From Ephemerocybe angulata (lineage: Eukaryota > Basidiomycota > Agaricomycetes > Agaricales > Psathyrellaceae), in assembly GCA_013368325.1 (NCBI GenBank), contig JAACJK010000061.1, positions 496,001 through 560,000 on the forward strand: a stretch of 64,000 nucleotides of DNA. The letters run 5' to 3'. Of this stretch, positions 42,590 through 53,716 are shown one piece after another. The notes below the pieces were generated by a model that searched no databases, was not told where the DNA came from, and worked only from the letters and a program-made list of their open reading frames with translations. The translations under genes were made by a program, and so were the position numbers. Position 1 is the first letter of the stretch. Each line of letters opens with the position of its first letter.

Positions 42590-45130
42590 AACAACGCACC
42601 TAAGATTGGGTCTTCCCTCCCCATTGATCCCAACCGCTTCGCCGTCGTACCCATTCTTCAATTCTTCCGTTCACCCGTCCGTTCACCCGTTGCAAATCCA
42701 AGAGCTCGACCATCAGAGTCGCATTCGACCACAGCAGGACGAATGAGTACTGCGACGATGGGCGCCAAATGCCCAGCACACACGAACTTCGACTTTCACG
42801 AGGAGGAAAAGCCGATGACACTCGAGCCCTGGTCTCTGGTCAGTCGTGTACACCACAACGTGGCGGCGAACGGCATACCTAGCGTAAATCACACTCATCC
42901 CCTCTCGGTCCATCGTTTCTCATCTAGCTGACTTCGGCGCAACCGCGGAGCTAGTGCAGGGCGGGGTCCATACAACGGGACCTGACTTCTGACCTAGGAG
43001 AAACGGGGCGAAGGTTATAAGCTATGGTATGGGATGTTTCTTGATAGGCCCACCGAGGAGCGCCCCGAAATCTATGTGACGGGTGGATCGGGTGCGCAGG
43101 CGCGGTGTGCGGTGTCAAGATTCTATACCTGTATCCTGGTTAGCTCGCTTCCCACTGTGTAATGAGCATTTATCGCATGGACGCACCGGGGAAACATCCT
43201 CTCCATTCCTCATCCCGGAACCCGGGCTCGAAGTTGCCCACTACCGAGCAATCTTCGCGCCTATACGTTAATAAAGGCGACAATGGATACTATGGCTCAG
43301 GGCCCACGACGTCGAATGTCTGGCATGCGTGGAGGATGGGATGTGAGGTCAAGAAAGAAGAGTGGTAGTCGATCCACGATGGGCCAGTAAATGGCTGGGG
43401 GATGGTTAGCTCGAGGTGGAGGTAGATGGGTAACGACCACGGATGTAACTGGAGGACGCCGAGGCATTCTCAGTCTAGTCACAGCAAAATTCGGCTTAAT
43501 TTGCGCTATCTTGACTACCCAGTGAGCTCCACCCCAGCGATTTTCGGATGCTTGCAGCTTGGGAGGCAGCTGGCCGAACCATTGATGATTTTGGTCTCGG
43601 CCCTGTAGACGAGGAGACACGGCTGTTTGGTAAAAAATAGGGTGCGCGCAGCCATGGATTGTCGGGTACACTCTATACATAATAAGAATTCGTTCTACGC
43701 TCCTATTAGTTCCATTTCCCGGTGAATTGGTACCCCATGCACACCTAGACAGCTACATCAATTCCTTGAATCCTCCAACCGAAAGTCCCTTTCATTCTCT
43801 GACCTCTATCCATCGACCGTCGAGCCTCGCACCTAGCCGAAGTGGTTAGCATGGCGATGTGACCTGACTTGTGCGCACCTGCGCTGTGTCGTGCCCGGAA
43901 CTGGCTCGCTAGGGAAGGGAATAGACAGTACGGCCGAATGGGTTTCGATGAGAGATGAAGGGGGAAGGCAGGATCTGGAGTCGCAGGGCTGGTGGGCGAT
44001 GGGCTTGGTTTATGCGCGGGAGTGATTGCCCCAATGCGGAAATTACCCCTGACTTCCTTCGCTTATCGCCGCTCCCCTCCTTCTCCCTCCCACCACAACC
44101 CTCGTCTTCACACTCATCTCTATTCCCCCCTCCCGCAGCCGTCCCTCTTTGCGCAGGAATACCGGAGCACCGTCATGCTCGCTGTCGTCATCATCGTCGC
44201 TTTGCCACTGAAGACCGATGGGTGGAGGTGCCTCTCAACGGTGTAGCGAACGACGGGTTGGGAAGATTATAGAACTAAAGATGGAAGAGGATGGGGAGAC
44301 TTTCTTAGTAGGTATGTATCCGTGGTTTTTACTCTCGCAATTTGTGATCTAATCAGTGTACAGAATATTTACTTCTACATGTACAATAGGGCCATCTTCC
44401 TATTCCATGATACATTTCCAAGCCGACCGAACCCATCGCCAGCGTCTCCTAGTTCCCGCGACACCGTTCCCATACTCTCTTCTCAAAGAGGATAGCATCT
44501 CTATTCTCAAAGAGGATAGCATCTCTATTCTCAAAGAGGATAGCATCTCTATTCTCAAAGAGGATAGTATCTCTATTCTCAGAGTGGAGTCATTCCAACG
44601 CCTCCACACGTGCGTGCCCTTAATACATGACGAACTGGCCATAAAGTATCCATGTACGTAGCAATAACTCTTTGCCAAGTTTCACTCACCTAGCCTCTTT
44701 CCTTCACAGTCAGTTTCCTCGCAATTTGGTATATACCATTCTACTTTTCGCACAGAACCATACCAACCCGTCCTGTCGATAATTCCCTAAACGGCGGCCA
44801 CACCGACCCTAGCTTCTCCTGGTCCGGCACCCCCTCTATCGCCTTTCCCTCCTGCCTCTCTACTACCATCGCATCCACCTCAGCTCACATCCCACATCTC
44901 TACCGAACACAGTTCAACGACAGCCTCAGCAACCATGGTCCTCATCGCACTCGTCCCGCCTCGCTGGAATGATCAACCGCATCTTGAAAGCACGTCCAGA
45001 TGAGTTGGAGGACGTGTCAGGGTCGGATTTGGATGACTTAGAGTCAGATTCGGACGCGAAGAGGGTGTCGACGGATTGGAACTTCAGAAGGAGGCGAACG
45101 AGGGTGAATAGGAAGAAGAACTAGATGATG
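42590..45130 (+). repeat. Dispersed duplication B1
   Basis: This is colinear with 58.74-60.95 kb. Shared landmarks: GGCGGCGAACGGC.TACCTA (42.87/59.01), TTCCTCATCCCGG (43.21/59.30), GGGGGATGGTTAGCTCG-type (43.40/59.49), ACCGTCGAGC.TCGCA (43.82/59.99), CTCCCACCACAACCC (44.09/60.23), ACATGACGAACTGGCC-type (44.63/60.69) and CGACCC.AGCTT.TCCT.GTCCGGCA (44.81/60.81). Both copies keep a GTATG...TGTACAG intron seam (44.31/60.43). The shared frame around TDPSFSWSGT suggests it was coding. Function unknown. Confidence 0.6.
44481..44585 (+). repeat. 24-bp tandem repeat, 4 copies plus a partial
   Basis: The unit TCTCAAAGAGGATAGCATCT plus CTAT is repeated from 44481 to 44576 with one substitution in the fourth copy. 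In one frame it encodes the octapeptide ILKEDSIS. Copy B2 has a single diverged unit at this place (SLSEEDIT). Confidence 0.9.
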
Positions 45131-46519
45131 CCCCCCTCCGGCGCGTTGAGCTGGGCCTGTCGTCAAATGTGCGTTCTATCCCTCCTTCACTCGAATCACT
45201 CTGGATTTTTGAGTCAATGGCTGATGGGTTCGTGCATTTAGATTTGAAGGATAAGTTTAAGGATATCCAGAGGACAGCATCCATGGGTGTGAGGACGGCG
45301 TACTACTACACCACGAGTATCACGGTGCGTCTGGATCGTCCATGCATTCCTTGAATGGTATTGATGGTTGTGATTTCTGTAGGACACGAGGATGACGCCA
45401 ATCACGCTCGTCGCTTTGAAGGATATTATCTTCCGTGAGTTTTCAAGAACACCGATTTCGTTTAGACGCCCAGATGCCCGTCAATAGGCGCCGCACACTA
45501 AAAGGGTTGATTGTTTTGATTCCTTACCCTGTTTATATCCCGCTATCTTTGTTGAGTTTTTATAGTCTTCGTTTACTTACCTTGTTTGTATATGTTCGGG
45601 TTCTCTTCGCGAGTCAGCTATACCTGCATATCTTTATTCCTGTGGGCTCGATGCTCTATTCCCTCTTTGCACCTTGGGCATGTTCGTTCCGTGTTTCTTC
45701 CATTAATCGGATTGGATTCATGCGTTCTGTCGTATATGGGGTCAGTGGAAAGTGCGTAAGACTGCGTAGTATGCTCTCTCTGTGTCGGATGCTGGGTAAC
45801 GTTGAAGGTAGTGGATTGCGTTGCGAGATTGAGATTGAGATATGTATAACCTCCTCACGTCAGTCCATGCGCACGTAAATGAAACCAAGGAGTGGGAGCG
45901 CATGGATCGTGACTCAGTGGAGGTCGTCGTCGTTTTGTCTGCCTCACAAATAGCATCGACACTTTGGTGTTGTGGGGTAAGGATGAGGTAGATGTAGTAG
46001 TGGATTGCCATATAGATAGCCACTGTGTTCAAATATAGTTATTTAAACGACATGGCATGCCAACCGTTGTTTTGTACCGTTACACTGTACACAGAAAAGA
46101 GATATATGCTCGCCGTTCTAGCAGAGAACCTGCTATCCACCCTCCCCTGCATGTCATCTTGTTCATCCCTTTGTATATGCTCAATTTGAGGCAGCTTGCT
46201 GGGGTTGAGCAAGATGCCACGAGTATGTTTCGTTACCTTCAATACTACCTTCAATCCTCAGACAGGGCTCTATTCAATTTGAACAACAGAAACAGGGGGA
46301 TATTATTTAGACTGATGACAAGCGACAAAGGTGGAAACATATTCTCGTGATGACCCTTCTGATTACCATGTTCACTCCTGGCTAGAACTGGGATTGAGAC
46401 GTGGGTACACTACTCAAAAAATGCCCATCGTGCCCTTCGCAGCGAGGCTGTCATCCTGAGCTCGCTCCCAGAGCCCAAGGCCCCTTCTTCAGGATCGGCA
46501 CCCTCGCTCAGGGTAGGCA
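45131..46519. other. Region with a possible exon, no full gene
   Basis: 45145-45325 (plus) has a frame reading SIPPSLESLWIFESMADGFV and onward to TAYYYTTSIT, ending at a GTGCGT donor, followed by a GTAG acceptor (45383) and TRMTPITLVALKDII. This could be the 3' continuation of segment B1. The rest has no credible gene. Confidence 0.35.
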
Positions 46520-47989
46520 CTAGCAGTATCGGTGGGTCGCACTCCGAGTCGCGGCTTGCTGTATCGAACGGAGTTCTTCGGTCGCAGCTCTCCCTCGATT
46601 CCATCCACCGGCCGCCACGCTCAAACTGACACTGTCTGCACCACCGGGCAGAGTCCCTGGACTGCTGCATATGTGGGGAAGCGTGAACTCCAACGGTCCT
46701 TCGCTCTTTGCTGCATCAACACGAATCATCATGAGCGCAAATGTACCGCCTGCAGATTAAAGAGAATCTCGTGAGAATCCTCATTTAAATGGAAGAGAAA
46801 ATGTGACGTACCTATGCTCGAAACAAGCATTTCGTTGAAGATATATTTCAACCCGGCATTATTGGTGTAGAAGGCGATGCAAATGGCGACCTGAAGAGCA
46901 GTAAATATCATCGCACTCTCTCCGATAATGCATATGACCGCGAGCAGGCCAACACCTCGACCGCCGTGTGTGCGCAGTCCTGCTTCGCGAGAGTCACGAT
47001 GCTGGAGCCCTATTTTGAAGGTAATGAGGCCCGTCGTAAGACAGATTACCCCAATGTTGACTGGCAAGACGATGCCGGTCAACAACTTCACTAGATGCGG
47101 GGGAGCTGTGGCTGGGTCGCTGAACGCCGCAATGACGATGCTGCCGCTGACTGAAACGAATCAACTTTTAGACGGGAAGTCCAGTGCTGGAAGAATAGAG
47201 AAAGATAAACACGAACCCATGCTGAAGGTTAACAAGGTAATAAGGGGAAGGGCAATGCACCATCTCCTATCCCAGATGATGAAACACCGGAGTATCTATG
47301 GCTCTGAGCTCAGTCTCGGATGAATGGTGAGGATGAGAGGAAGCGGCAGGGTACCCACTGCTAGAGCATTCCCCGACCATATCAGGACAGCCATAATGAC
47401 TATTTCAGCAATGCCTCGGGTGGATGTGTAGTCCCGAAGGTGGTATATCGGAAGCTTGCCGTTCAAATCCGGTGTCCACTCCGGGCTGAAGGCGTAGCGA
47501 AATCGGGACACATTTAGTCCTATTTCGCAAGCAAAATGAGCGGCGTAAAGGTCTGACTAAGATATGGAGCAGACCTACCCATGTACACCGTTGTAAGGAT
47601 AAAGATGAAGAGCGTTGCAATGTAAGAGACCTGTTGAGTGGAAGGATACAGTGGGTCAGTATTCATTATATCTCAGGCACACTAGATATGCACCTTTGCC
47701 GACCATGAGCAGCTGACCCTTCGCTTCTGGACCATGATTCTCAAAGAGAACAGGAAAAGCACGCAGTATAACCCTATGGTAGGGTATGTGTTCAGTTGCG
47801 GTGACAAGAGCATTTAGATGGGGGAAATGTACCAAATGCAAATCCCTTTGCCATCAGGTAATGTGAGCATGAGAACGAGCAGTGCTTCACGTAGCACAGA
47901 ACGAGGAGACTCACTCCGAGCCAAAACGCGAGGATATATGTGTCCTGGTCCGCTCTATCCCTTTCCCACTCGTCGGTGAGGTTTGTCAT
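46520..47989 (-). CDS. Seven-transmembrane protein (342 aa), 8 exons with a 13-nt microexon
   Basis: Exons on the minus strand: 47989-47915, 47845-47833 (13 nt), 47773-47694, 47630-47579, 47519-47359, 47295-47217, 47150-46812 and 46749-46520. Introns are 49-69 bp, all GT-AG, and every phase fits. Hydrophobic helices: LGGFAFGLYCVLFLFSLRIM, VSYIATLFIFILTTVYMG, EIVIMAVLIWSGNALAI, WCIALPLITLLTFSMG, LTGIVLPVNIGVICLTTGLI, LAVICIIGESAMIFTALQVA and FNEMLVSSIGGTFALMMI. The C-terminal tail (about 70 residues) is soluble and Ser/Gly-rich. This layout matches the large group of agaricomycete seven-helix plasma-membrane proteins without known ligand; receptor function is a guess. No defect seen. Confidence 0.75.
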
Positions 47990-48763
47990 GGCCCTTTCGG
48001 GTGGTCTGGTAGTCTTTGTACGTGTTGGGACTGTTATTAGTTAAGAGCAAGTCAAGAGGTTTGAGAATTGGCCAAGGGCAGGGAAGGGAGGAGTGGGAAG
48101 AAGAAAGCCTTTACCAACAGCCATTCGTCCCTCCGACGTGCCTTGGATGATGGCAACCACAAATGAATAGGGAAGTACGTATAGAGTTCGGACCCACTGA
48201 CGTCTGGCATTGAAGTATTGCCGCCGCATCAATGACGCCGAGAAATGTTCACCTTGAGGCAGAGGCTTGTCGGTTTGCACCAGGTTTATTGCATACTTCC
48301 GTAGTACGATCATTGACAACAAGGATCGCTCGACTCAATGATATTTCTCTTGGTCTCCTCTCCTGGATCCGCTTACTTGATACAAACACTTTCACTGTGG
48401 ACGGACGATATGATACATTAGTTTCACTCGAGCGGCAGGTGCGCGTTTGGACCCCTCACACTTTGCGAAGTAGCTAAACACATAGCCATTAATCTAACAT
48501 ACTCAAATTTCGACCGCATTAGCTCGTACTTCAATCGCATGCAACATCCCGAATGGGTGAACGATCCACCTTGACTAGGCGACCGACTCGACTTATACCA
48601 ATGATGACGACAAAAGTAGCATGGCCTACCCTTTATCGACTACGAACCCCCTTTTCCACCTCGACCCCGACGCAGCACCTTCTCTCCTTCCTTCATTGTT
48701 GAACTCTGACAATCCGCACCCCTCATGCCCTAGAAGTCCAAATTGAATAAGTCACAGTTTTCG
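47990..48763. other. Upstream region of the membrane protein gene
   Basis: A minus-strand 93-codon frame (48322-48041) includes GEHFSASLMRRQYFNARRQW but has no recognised motif; I do not call it. Confidence 0.3.
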
Positions 48764-49027
48764 TCATGCAAGGACGCCGGCGACAAACTCGAGTGCGAAC
48801 ACCTCCATATCTGAAGCAGCAGCGTGTTGCCACAGAGTTGTTTCTGGGTAGCGGGAGCATGGCGCTGCCTGCTGCACTCGGAGCGTGGGTTCTTCGACTT
48901 GAATTGGGAGAGGGATCGAAGGGTTCCCGTTGACGGGATTTGGAGGTTGCGGCTCATCCTTTGTTTGCACCACGTACACGGTATACTCAGGCGGTGTGCC
49001 AAGACTGTTGCTTGTGACACACTCCAC
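48764..49027 (-). CDS. Small ORF (87 aa), unknown
   Basis: The ATG is at 49027. The frame reads MECVTSNSLGTPPEYTVYVV and then a Pro-rich middle (NPSIPLPIQVEEPTLRV). No motif is recognised. It could be one exon of a larger gene or chance; it is called only because its composition is protein-like and has no repeat origin. Confidence 0.25.
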   Translation of the reverse strand: MECVTSNSLGTPPEYTVYVVQTKDEPQPPNPVNGNPSIPLPIQVEEPTLRVQQAAPCSRYPETTLWQHAAASDMEVFALEFVAGVLA

Positions 49028-49056
49028 CTACCTACTTACCTACCTACCTACCCTAC
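49027..49056. repeat. (TACC)n simple repeat
   Basis: About seven imperfect CTAC/TTAC units. The same word, in complement, forms the subterminal GTAGGTAGG blocks of the hAT-like element. Confidence 0.8.
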
Positions 49057-49959
49057 CATAATCCATCTTTGAACTTATTTCATTATTCTTTCAACCCTTT
49101 GTGTACATCCTGACGATATGAATATGGAGAAGCGAGCCTTGGAAGAGGTGACCGAGTCGCAAGCGCAATCGAATCAACGCAATCTTGCAAACACTACATC
49201 TCAGGTTACAGCAGGCCGAGAAGCTAATGATTTAGGACATATAGATTAAACATCACGCCGCTACAGATTGGTCTCCAGTCTTTCGACCTCCTTTTCTCTC
49301 ATTATACACTGTATTGACATGGACACCACGTTCCGGAACATGTATCGAACCGCGCCCTTGCGAGGATTGAGGCTGCGATAAGAACTTGCTCAACAGCAGG
49401 CGCCAGCGACGCACCAGAAATCACGGTACACCCCGCCGTCGTTGCCTCCTCATGCCCTACGAAGCGCCCAAGAAGCGCCGTATACCACAACCCTGTACTA
49501 TCCCCCCCATCCCGGTTCCTTCGCCTACCAGCACTAAATAAGTGAGCAGTTATATTTCACCTTGTCAGCCCCCAATACCCCCAGACTATTACACCCACCT
49601 CAGCGAACGATAACCAGCGAAGGCGGTGGTGGAGAGGTGATGTGAGCGCGGCCGTGCGACATCGACCGAGGTTTCGAGGATTGGGGAGGGCGGAATGGAA
49701 ATGAAAGACTGATTGCAACCATTCGGTGCATTATATGGGCTATTGGTGAGAGATCAGAGGCGAGGAAGGAGGAGAACAAGGAGGGGACGGGACTTGGACG
49801 GCCCTCTGAATCGGATCAGAGGTTTGGAGTGATCCGAGCCTCGGGACTTGCCGAGCAGGCGTGCAACGGGCATGTCGTCTATCACAACTCCGTTATCTCT
49901 CCCATTGCCTTGAACACTCGTCGCCATTCTCAGCCCGTCGCCATCTTCACATCTGTCGC

Positions 49960-51800
49960 TGCACCCCACCACTCACCGACCAGGAAGTTCTCGACAGCGA
50001 TCCCGAACGTGTGCGGATAATCCGGGAAGCCAAGGGTGCGCAGTTATGCATTCACATTCCTTACTTCTTCTCATAACTTTATTCATTCAGCACTCCAGAA
50101 GATCGACACCTCGTCGCCGTCTTACGACTCCGAACTCCACGCGGCAATCCACAGCATTCTCGGGAACGCTCGGCCGCAGCGCTCGACCTTGCCCACAAAA
50201 CAGCTGCGAAGCGAAGCGGTCAGCGAGGATTCGAGGCACGGAAAGCACTGTTGGATGCGGAAGCGGCCCATGCCGCCATCGTTCGCTCGGGTGAACACCC
50301 ACCACCAGAGTCGCTGACACCCCAAATTGTCAATGCGACACTGAAAGAAGTGCTCGAAGCCTGAACTGGTCGACGAAGCTGGAGACGAAGCTCGTGCGCG
50401 CACGATCCTCCGCGGGCTGGGGTTCAAGGATGACGATCTGCAGGTGGACGCGGATGGGCGGGGCGAACTGGAGCTGAGGACGCTCAGTGGGGGTTGGAGG
50501 ATGCGGGTTGTGCTTGCGAAGGCTTTGTTTGTGAAGCCTGACGTGTTGTTGTTGGACGAGCCAAGTACGTCGCCTTGCGCCTCACTATCTCCCTTCTATA
50601 GTTGACCTGGTCACCCACAGCCAACCATCTCGACCTCCCCGCCATCCTCTGGCTCGAACATCGTCTTCTCAACTCGCCCCTTACCGACTCCAAGACCGTC
50701 GTCATCGTCTCGCACGACCGCGCCTTCCTGAACGCCGTAACGACCGAAACTATCGTCTTCAAGGACAAACGTCTGATGTACACGCCTGGGAGCTATGAAG
50801 ACTGGGAGCAAAGCGTCGGGGAGGAGAGCAGACGGAAGGAGAGATTGAAGGAGCTGGATGACAAGTGGAGGGAGGCGATCATAGGAAGTATGCAGAAGAA
50901 CGTTCAGATGGCGAGGAAGAGCGGGAATGATAAGAGGTTGGGAATGGTTGCGAGCCGAAGGAAGGTGCGTTCGTCTTGTTGACTTCTGGCGGACCACTGG
51001 TGCTCATCACGGTTGAAGGCCCTTGATCGACTCGGGATGCAAAGGCTCAAAGACGGAAAGCGATACAAGCGATCGTACCACGGTTATCGCACGGAGATCG
51101 TCGTTGAAGAGGGCTTCCAGGCCCCTTTCATCACGCTCCCCACTCCCCACCCCGTCCTATTCCACTCCAGCGCCATCCTTCAGCTGTCCGAAGTCTCCTT
51201 CTCTTACCCCACTTCCAAATCCAAAGCAAAGTCCGAGAAACCTCTGATCGACAAGATCTCCCTCGACATCTCTCCAAACGCGCATATCGCGCTCCTGAGG
51301 CCCAACGGCTGCGGTAAATCCACGCTCATGAACCTCCTCGCAGGCACGCTCAAGCCCAGCTCTGGGCTCGTCCACTCGCACCCGCGCCTGCGCATCGGCT
51401 ACTTCTCCCAGCACACCGTCTCCGCGCTCGACCCGTCCCTTACGCCCTTCCAGCAACTATGCGCGACCTACCCGGACGACGCCCCGAGCGAGGCCCAGGC
51501 ACGCGCGCACTTCGTCAGCACTGGGTTGTAGGGGGATATGGTGGTGAAGCAGAGGGTCGGCGGGATGAGTGGAGGAGAGAGGAGTCGGGTTGCACCCGGG
51601 GTTGCGGTGTATCGCGAGCCGCATGTGCTGTTGTTGGATGCAAGTTGGATGAGATTACGAATCATTTGGATGTGGGGACTGTTGGCGGTGTTGTGGAGGC
51701 GTTGAGGGAGTTTGAGGCTGCGGTGGTGGTTGTGAGACATGACATCTCGTTTTTGAGGCAGGTTGTGGATGGTTCGGCTGGGGATGATGAGGAGGGCAGG
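49960..51800 (+). pseudogene. ABC-F family ATPase relic
   Basis: Plus strand, frames in order: DSDPERVRIIREAK (50.0 kb), an intron seam, [47 protein letters not shown], signature [16 protein letters not shown] and Walker B DVLLLDEP (50.55). A short intron is followed by NHLDLPAILWLEHRLL, VVIVSHDRAFLNAV and a linker helix. The second domain follows: RPNGCGKSTLMNLLAG (Walker A; first Gly changed to Arg), MSGGERSRVA, HVLLLD and, in another frame, NHLDVGTVGGVVEAL. ABC-F proteins act on ribosomes and lack membrane segments. A frameshift near 50.15 kb, a stop near 50363, a TAG at 51529 and a frameshift at about 51640 mark it as dead. The first Walker A region was not found. Confidence 0.8.
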
Positions 51801-52216
51801 TGAGGGGATAGTGATGAGGAGGAGGGCGAGGGGAGAAGGAGGATGGGGTTGTGTACATTGTGAATGGGAAGAATGGGGGACTGAGGAGGTGGGAGGACGG
51901 ATTGGAAACGTACGTCGAGAGGGCGAGGAGGAGGGCTGTCAAGGAGTATGGGTAAGGGGCCTCGGGATGACGGGACCCTCTCGACGTCGATAGAACCTCG
52001 CTCAATAAACGGGTGCTGCGCCAATTCCGCTGCGATGAAGAGAGAGGGTTTAGAGACTATGTATATCGGTCCAGGCTGGAGGTGTCGGCCAACGGTGTTC
52101 AGGATACAGAGACAAGTCTCCACCGCATGATAGCTGAGTACTTCACAACGAGTTGAATTGAACTATAATTATGTACATCCTTCGAGATTAACCAGGTACG
52201 CACAGTTAGCGCCGAC

Positions 52217-52990
52217 TCAACGGCCTGCTAGGCACCAGGACCGTATGTTTGCTGTACAAGTGCCGGCGTAGATCCACAAATGTTGAAGCCTTCCATTCAC
52301 AGCAGTACACCAGAAATGCTTCTCCCCTGGGAGGCTCAGAGCGGCATGACAGCCGCGATCCCCGCGGGTCTCCATAGCCATCCGATGCAGTCTGAAACTC
52401 TGTGTTCGACTGAAGAACTTCCCACGGCAGCAGGTATATGGGCTCCAGTGTCGCTGCCTCTCGATGTCGTTGTGAAAGCCGGGGTAGGATGAACGCCAGT
52501 GTGGTAGGCCAGTTGGAGCAGGTGGAGTTGGGGGACTGTAGGGCTTTGAAGAGATGTCAGTTGACCTGTGCTTATCGCACTCCTGTTTGCGTGCCCTTGG
52601 GGCTTCCGATGCTCTGCCTTTAGGTCCGTCGGTGAGCAGAATGGTTTCGTCAGTGTGCTCGACTGAGGATCCAGAGAAACCCTCAGATGTGAGTGATCTT
52701 GATGTGTGTTGCTCCGGGAGAGGTGTACAACTGTCTAGGATAGCAATATCGTTCTCTGAGAGACCCAGTTCCAACAGAAAGGAATGGTAGGACGAAGGGT
52801 TGGTTATTTCCGAGGTCTGAGGTACAGTAGATTCAATCCACCGTTGAAAGGGGTCGTTCATTGTATCTCGTTCATCGATATCTTCCTCGTTGGTTTGAGT
52901 GAGTTTGCCTTCTTGTATCGTAATGGTCTGTGTTGCCGCAGTAGTGAAGATGCTCATGGTTGAGCAATCCGAGTCTCCGTTGAGGGCCAT
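52217..52990 (-). CDS. Uncharacterised 257-aa ORF, possible single C2H2-type finger
   Basis: A single uninterrupted minus-strand frame. The N-terminal two thirds are Ser/Thr-rich and acidic (for example STVPQTSEITNPSSYHSFLL). A Pro-rich stretch precedes RQRHWSPYTCCRGKFFSRTQ followed by SFRLHRM, which looks like a degenerate fungal zinc finger (paired Cys, aromatic, Leu, His). The last 60 residues are irregular and may be read-through of a lost intron or decay. A transcription-factor-like role is a guess. Confidence 0.4.
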   Translation of the reverse strand: MALNGDSDCSTMSIFTTAATQTITIQEGKLTQTNEEDIDERDTMNDPFQRWIESTVPQTSEITNPSSYHSFLLELGLSENDIAILDSCTPLPEQHTSRSLTSEGFSGSSVEHTDETILLTDGPKGRASEAPRARKQECDKHRSTDISSKPYSPPTPPAPTGLPHWRSSYPGFHNDIERQRHWSPYTCCRGKFFSRTQSFRLHRMAMETRGDRGCHAALSLPGEKHFWCTAVNGRLQHLWIYAGTCTANIRSWCLAGR

Positions 52991-53716
52991 GATACGATTG
53001 GAACTCGGAAGGCGGTCGGATTCGTGAGATGTGGGCGATTTGTGCTAGGTTGTGTTGTCAGCCGATACCCGCAGTCAAGATAAACTGCGTAAGATATGTT
53101 TGCATCCACGGGCGCTTAAAGTAAATCCACTGATCGTCATTCTCGTCATTCACGTATGTTCTTTACCTTTGATTATCATGATAGGTCGGTCAAGACTCGA
53201 GGCTGAAGCTTCCGCTTTCTAAATGGTACGTTCCACTCGCTGTGCTCGCCTCCTTGCGCATGTTGTATTCCCCAATTATGCTTGCATAGAGCTTGGAATA
53301 AAATGGGTAGATCAATTAGCTAATGACTATGGAAGTACATAGATATTAGACATGGGAGTTGCATGGGAGAAAAAAATGTTAGAAGCCAGGATCTTGTGGG
53401 CTTCAAGTTAGAGATGTGCTGGGTGTCAGCACATCCAACCCAGGAACGAGGCTCGGAGAATGCGAAGGGTCAGTTAAAAGTTTATGGAGGATATTTCCGG
53501 CGTCTAAACATAATGATGACCGCCATCACTCCCCTTTCAGCGGCCTGCAACATCCACACACGAGGCGGAGCGGCCACGTCCACCCTTTCTCTTCAGTCCA
53601 TCCACGTCTAGGAGCTATACTGGGCTACATATCAGAGATACGGAGACATGGAGTGAGTTTGACTTCCTTCTCTTTGTCCCGCTTGCTGAGTCTTTCTCTG
53701 CAGCTTTGCTACCGCT
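52991..53716. other. Intergenic, shared upstream region
   Basis: This lies between two divergently oriented ORFs. No gene is called; ORFs here are short. Confidence 0.4.

Noticed and set aside
45435..45878. 147-codon hydrophobic plus-strand ORF
   Set aside because: The hydrophobicity comes from T-rich sequence, with no intron or start context; likely chance.
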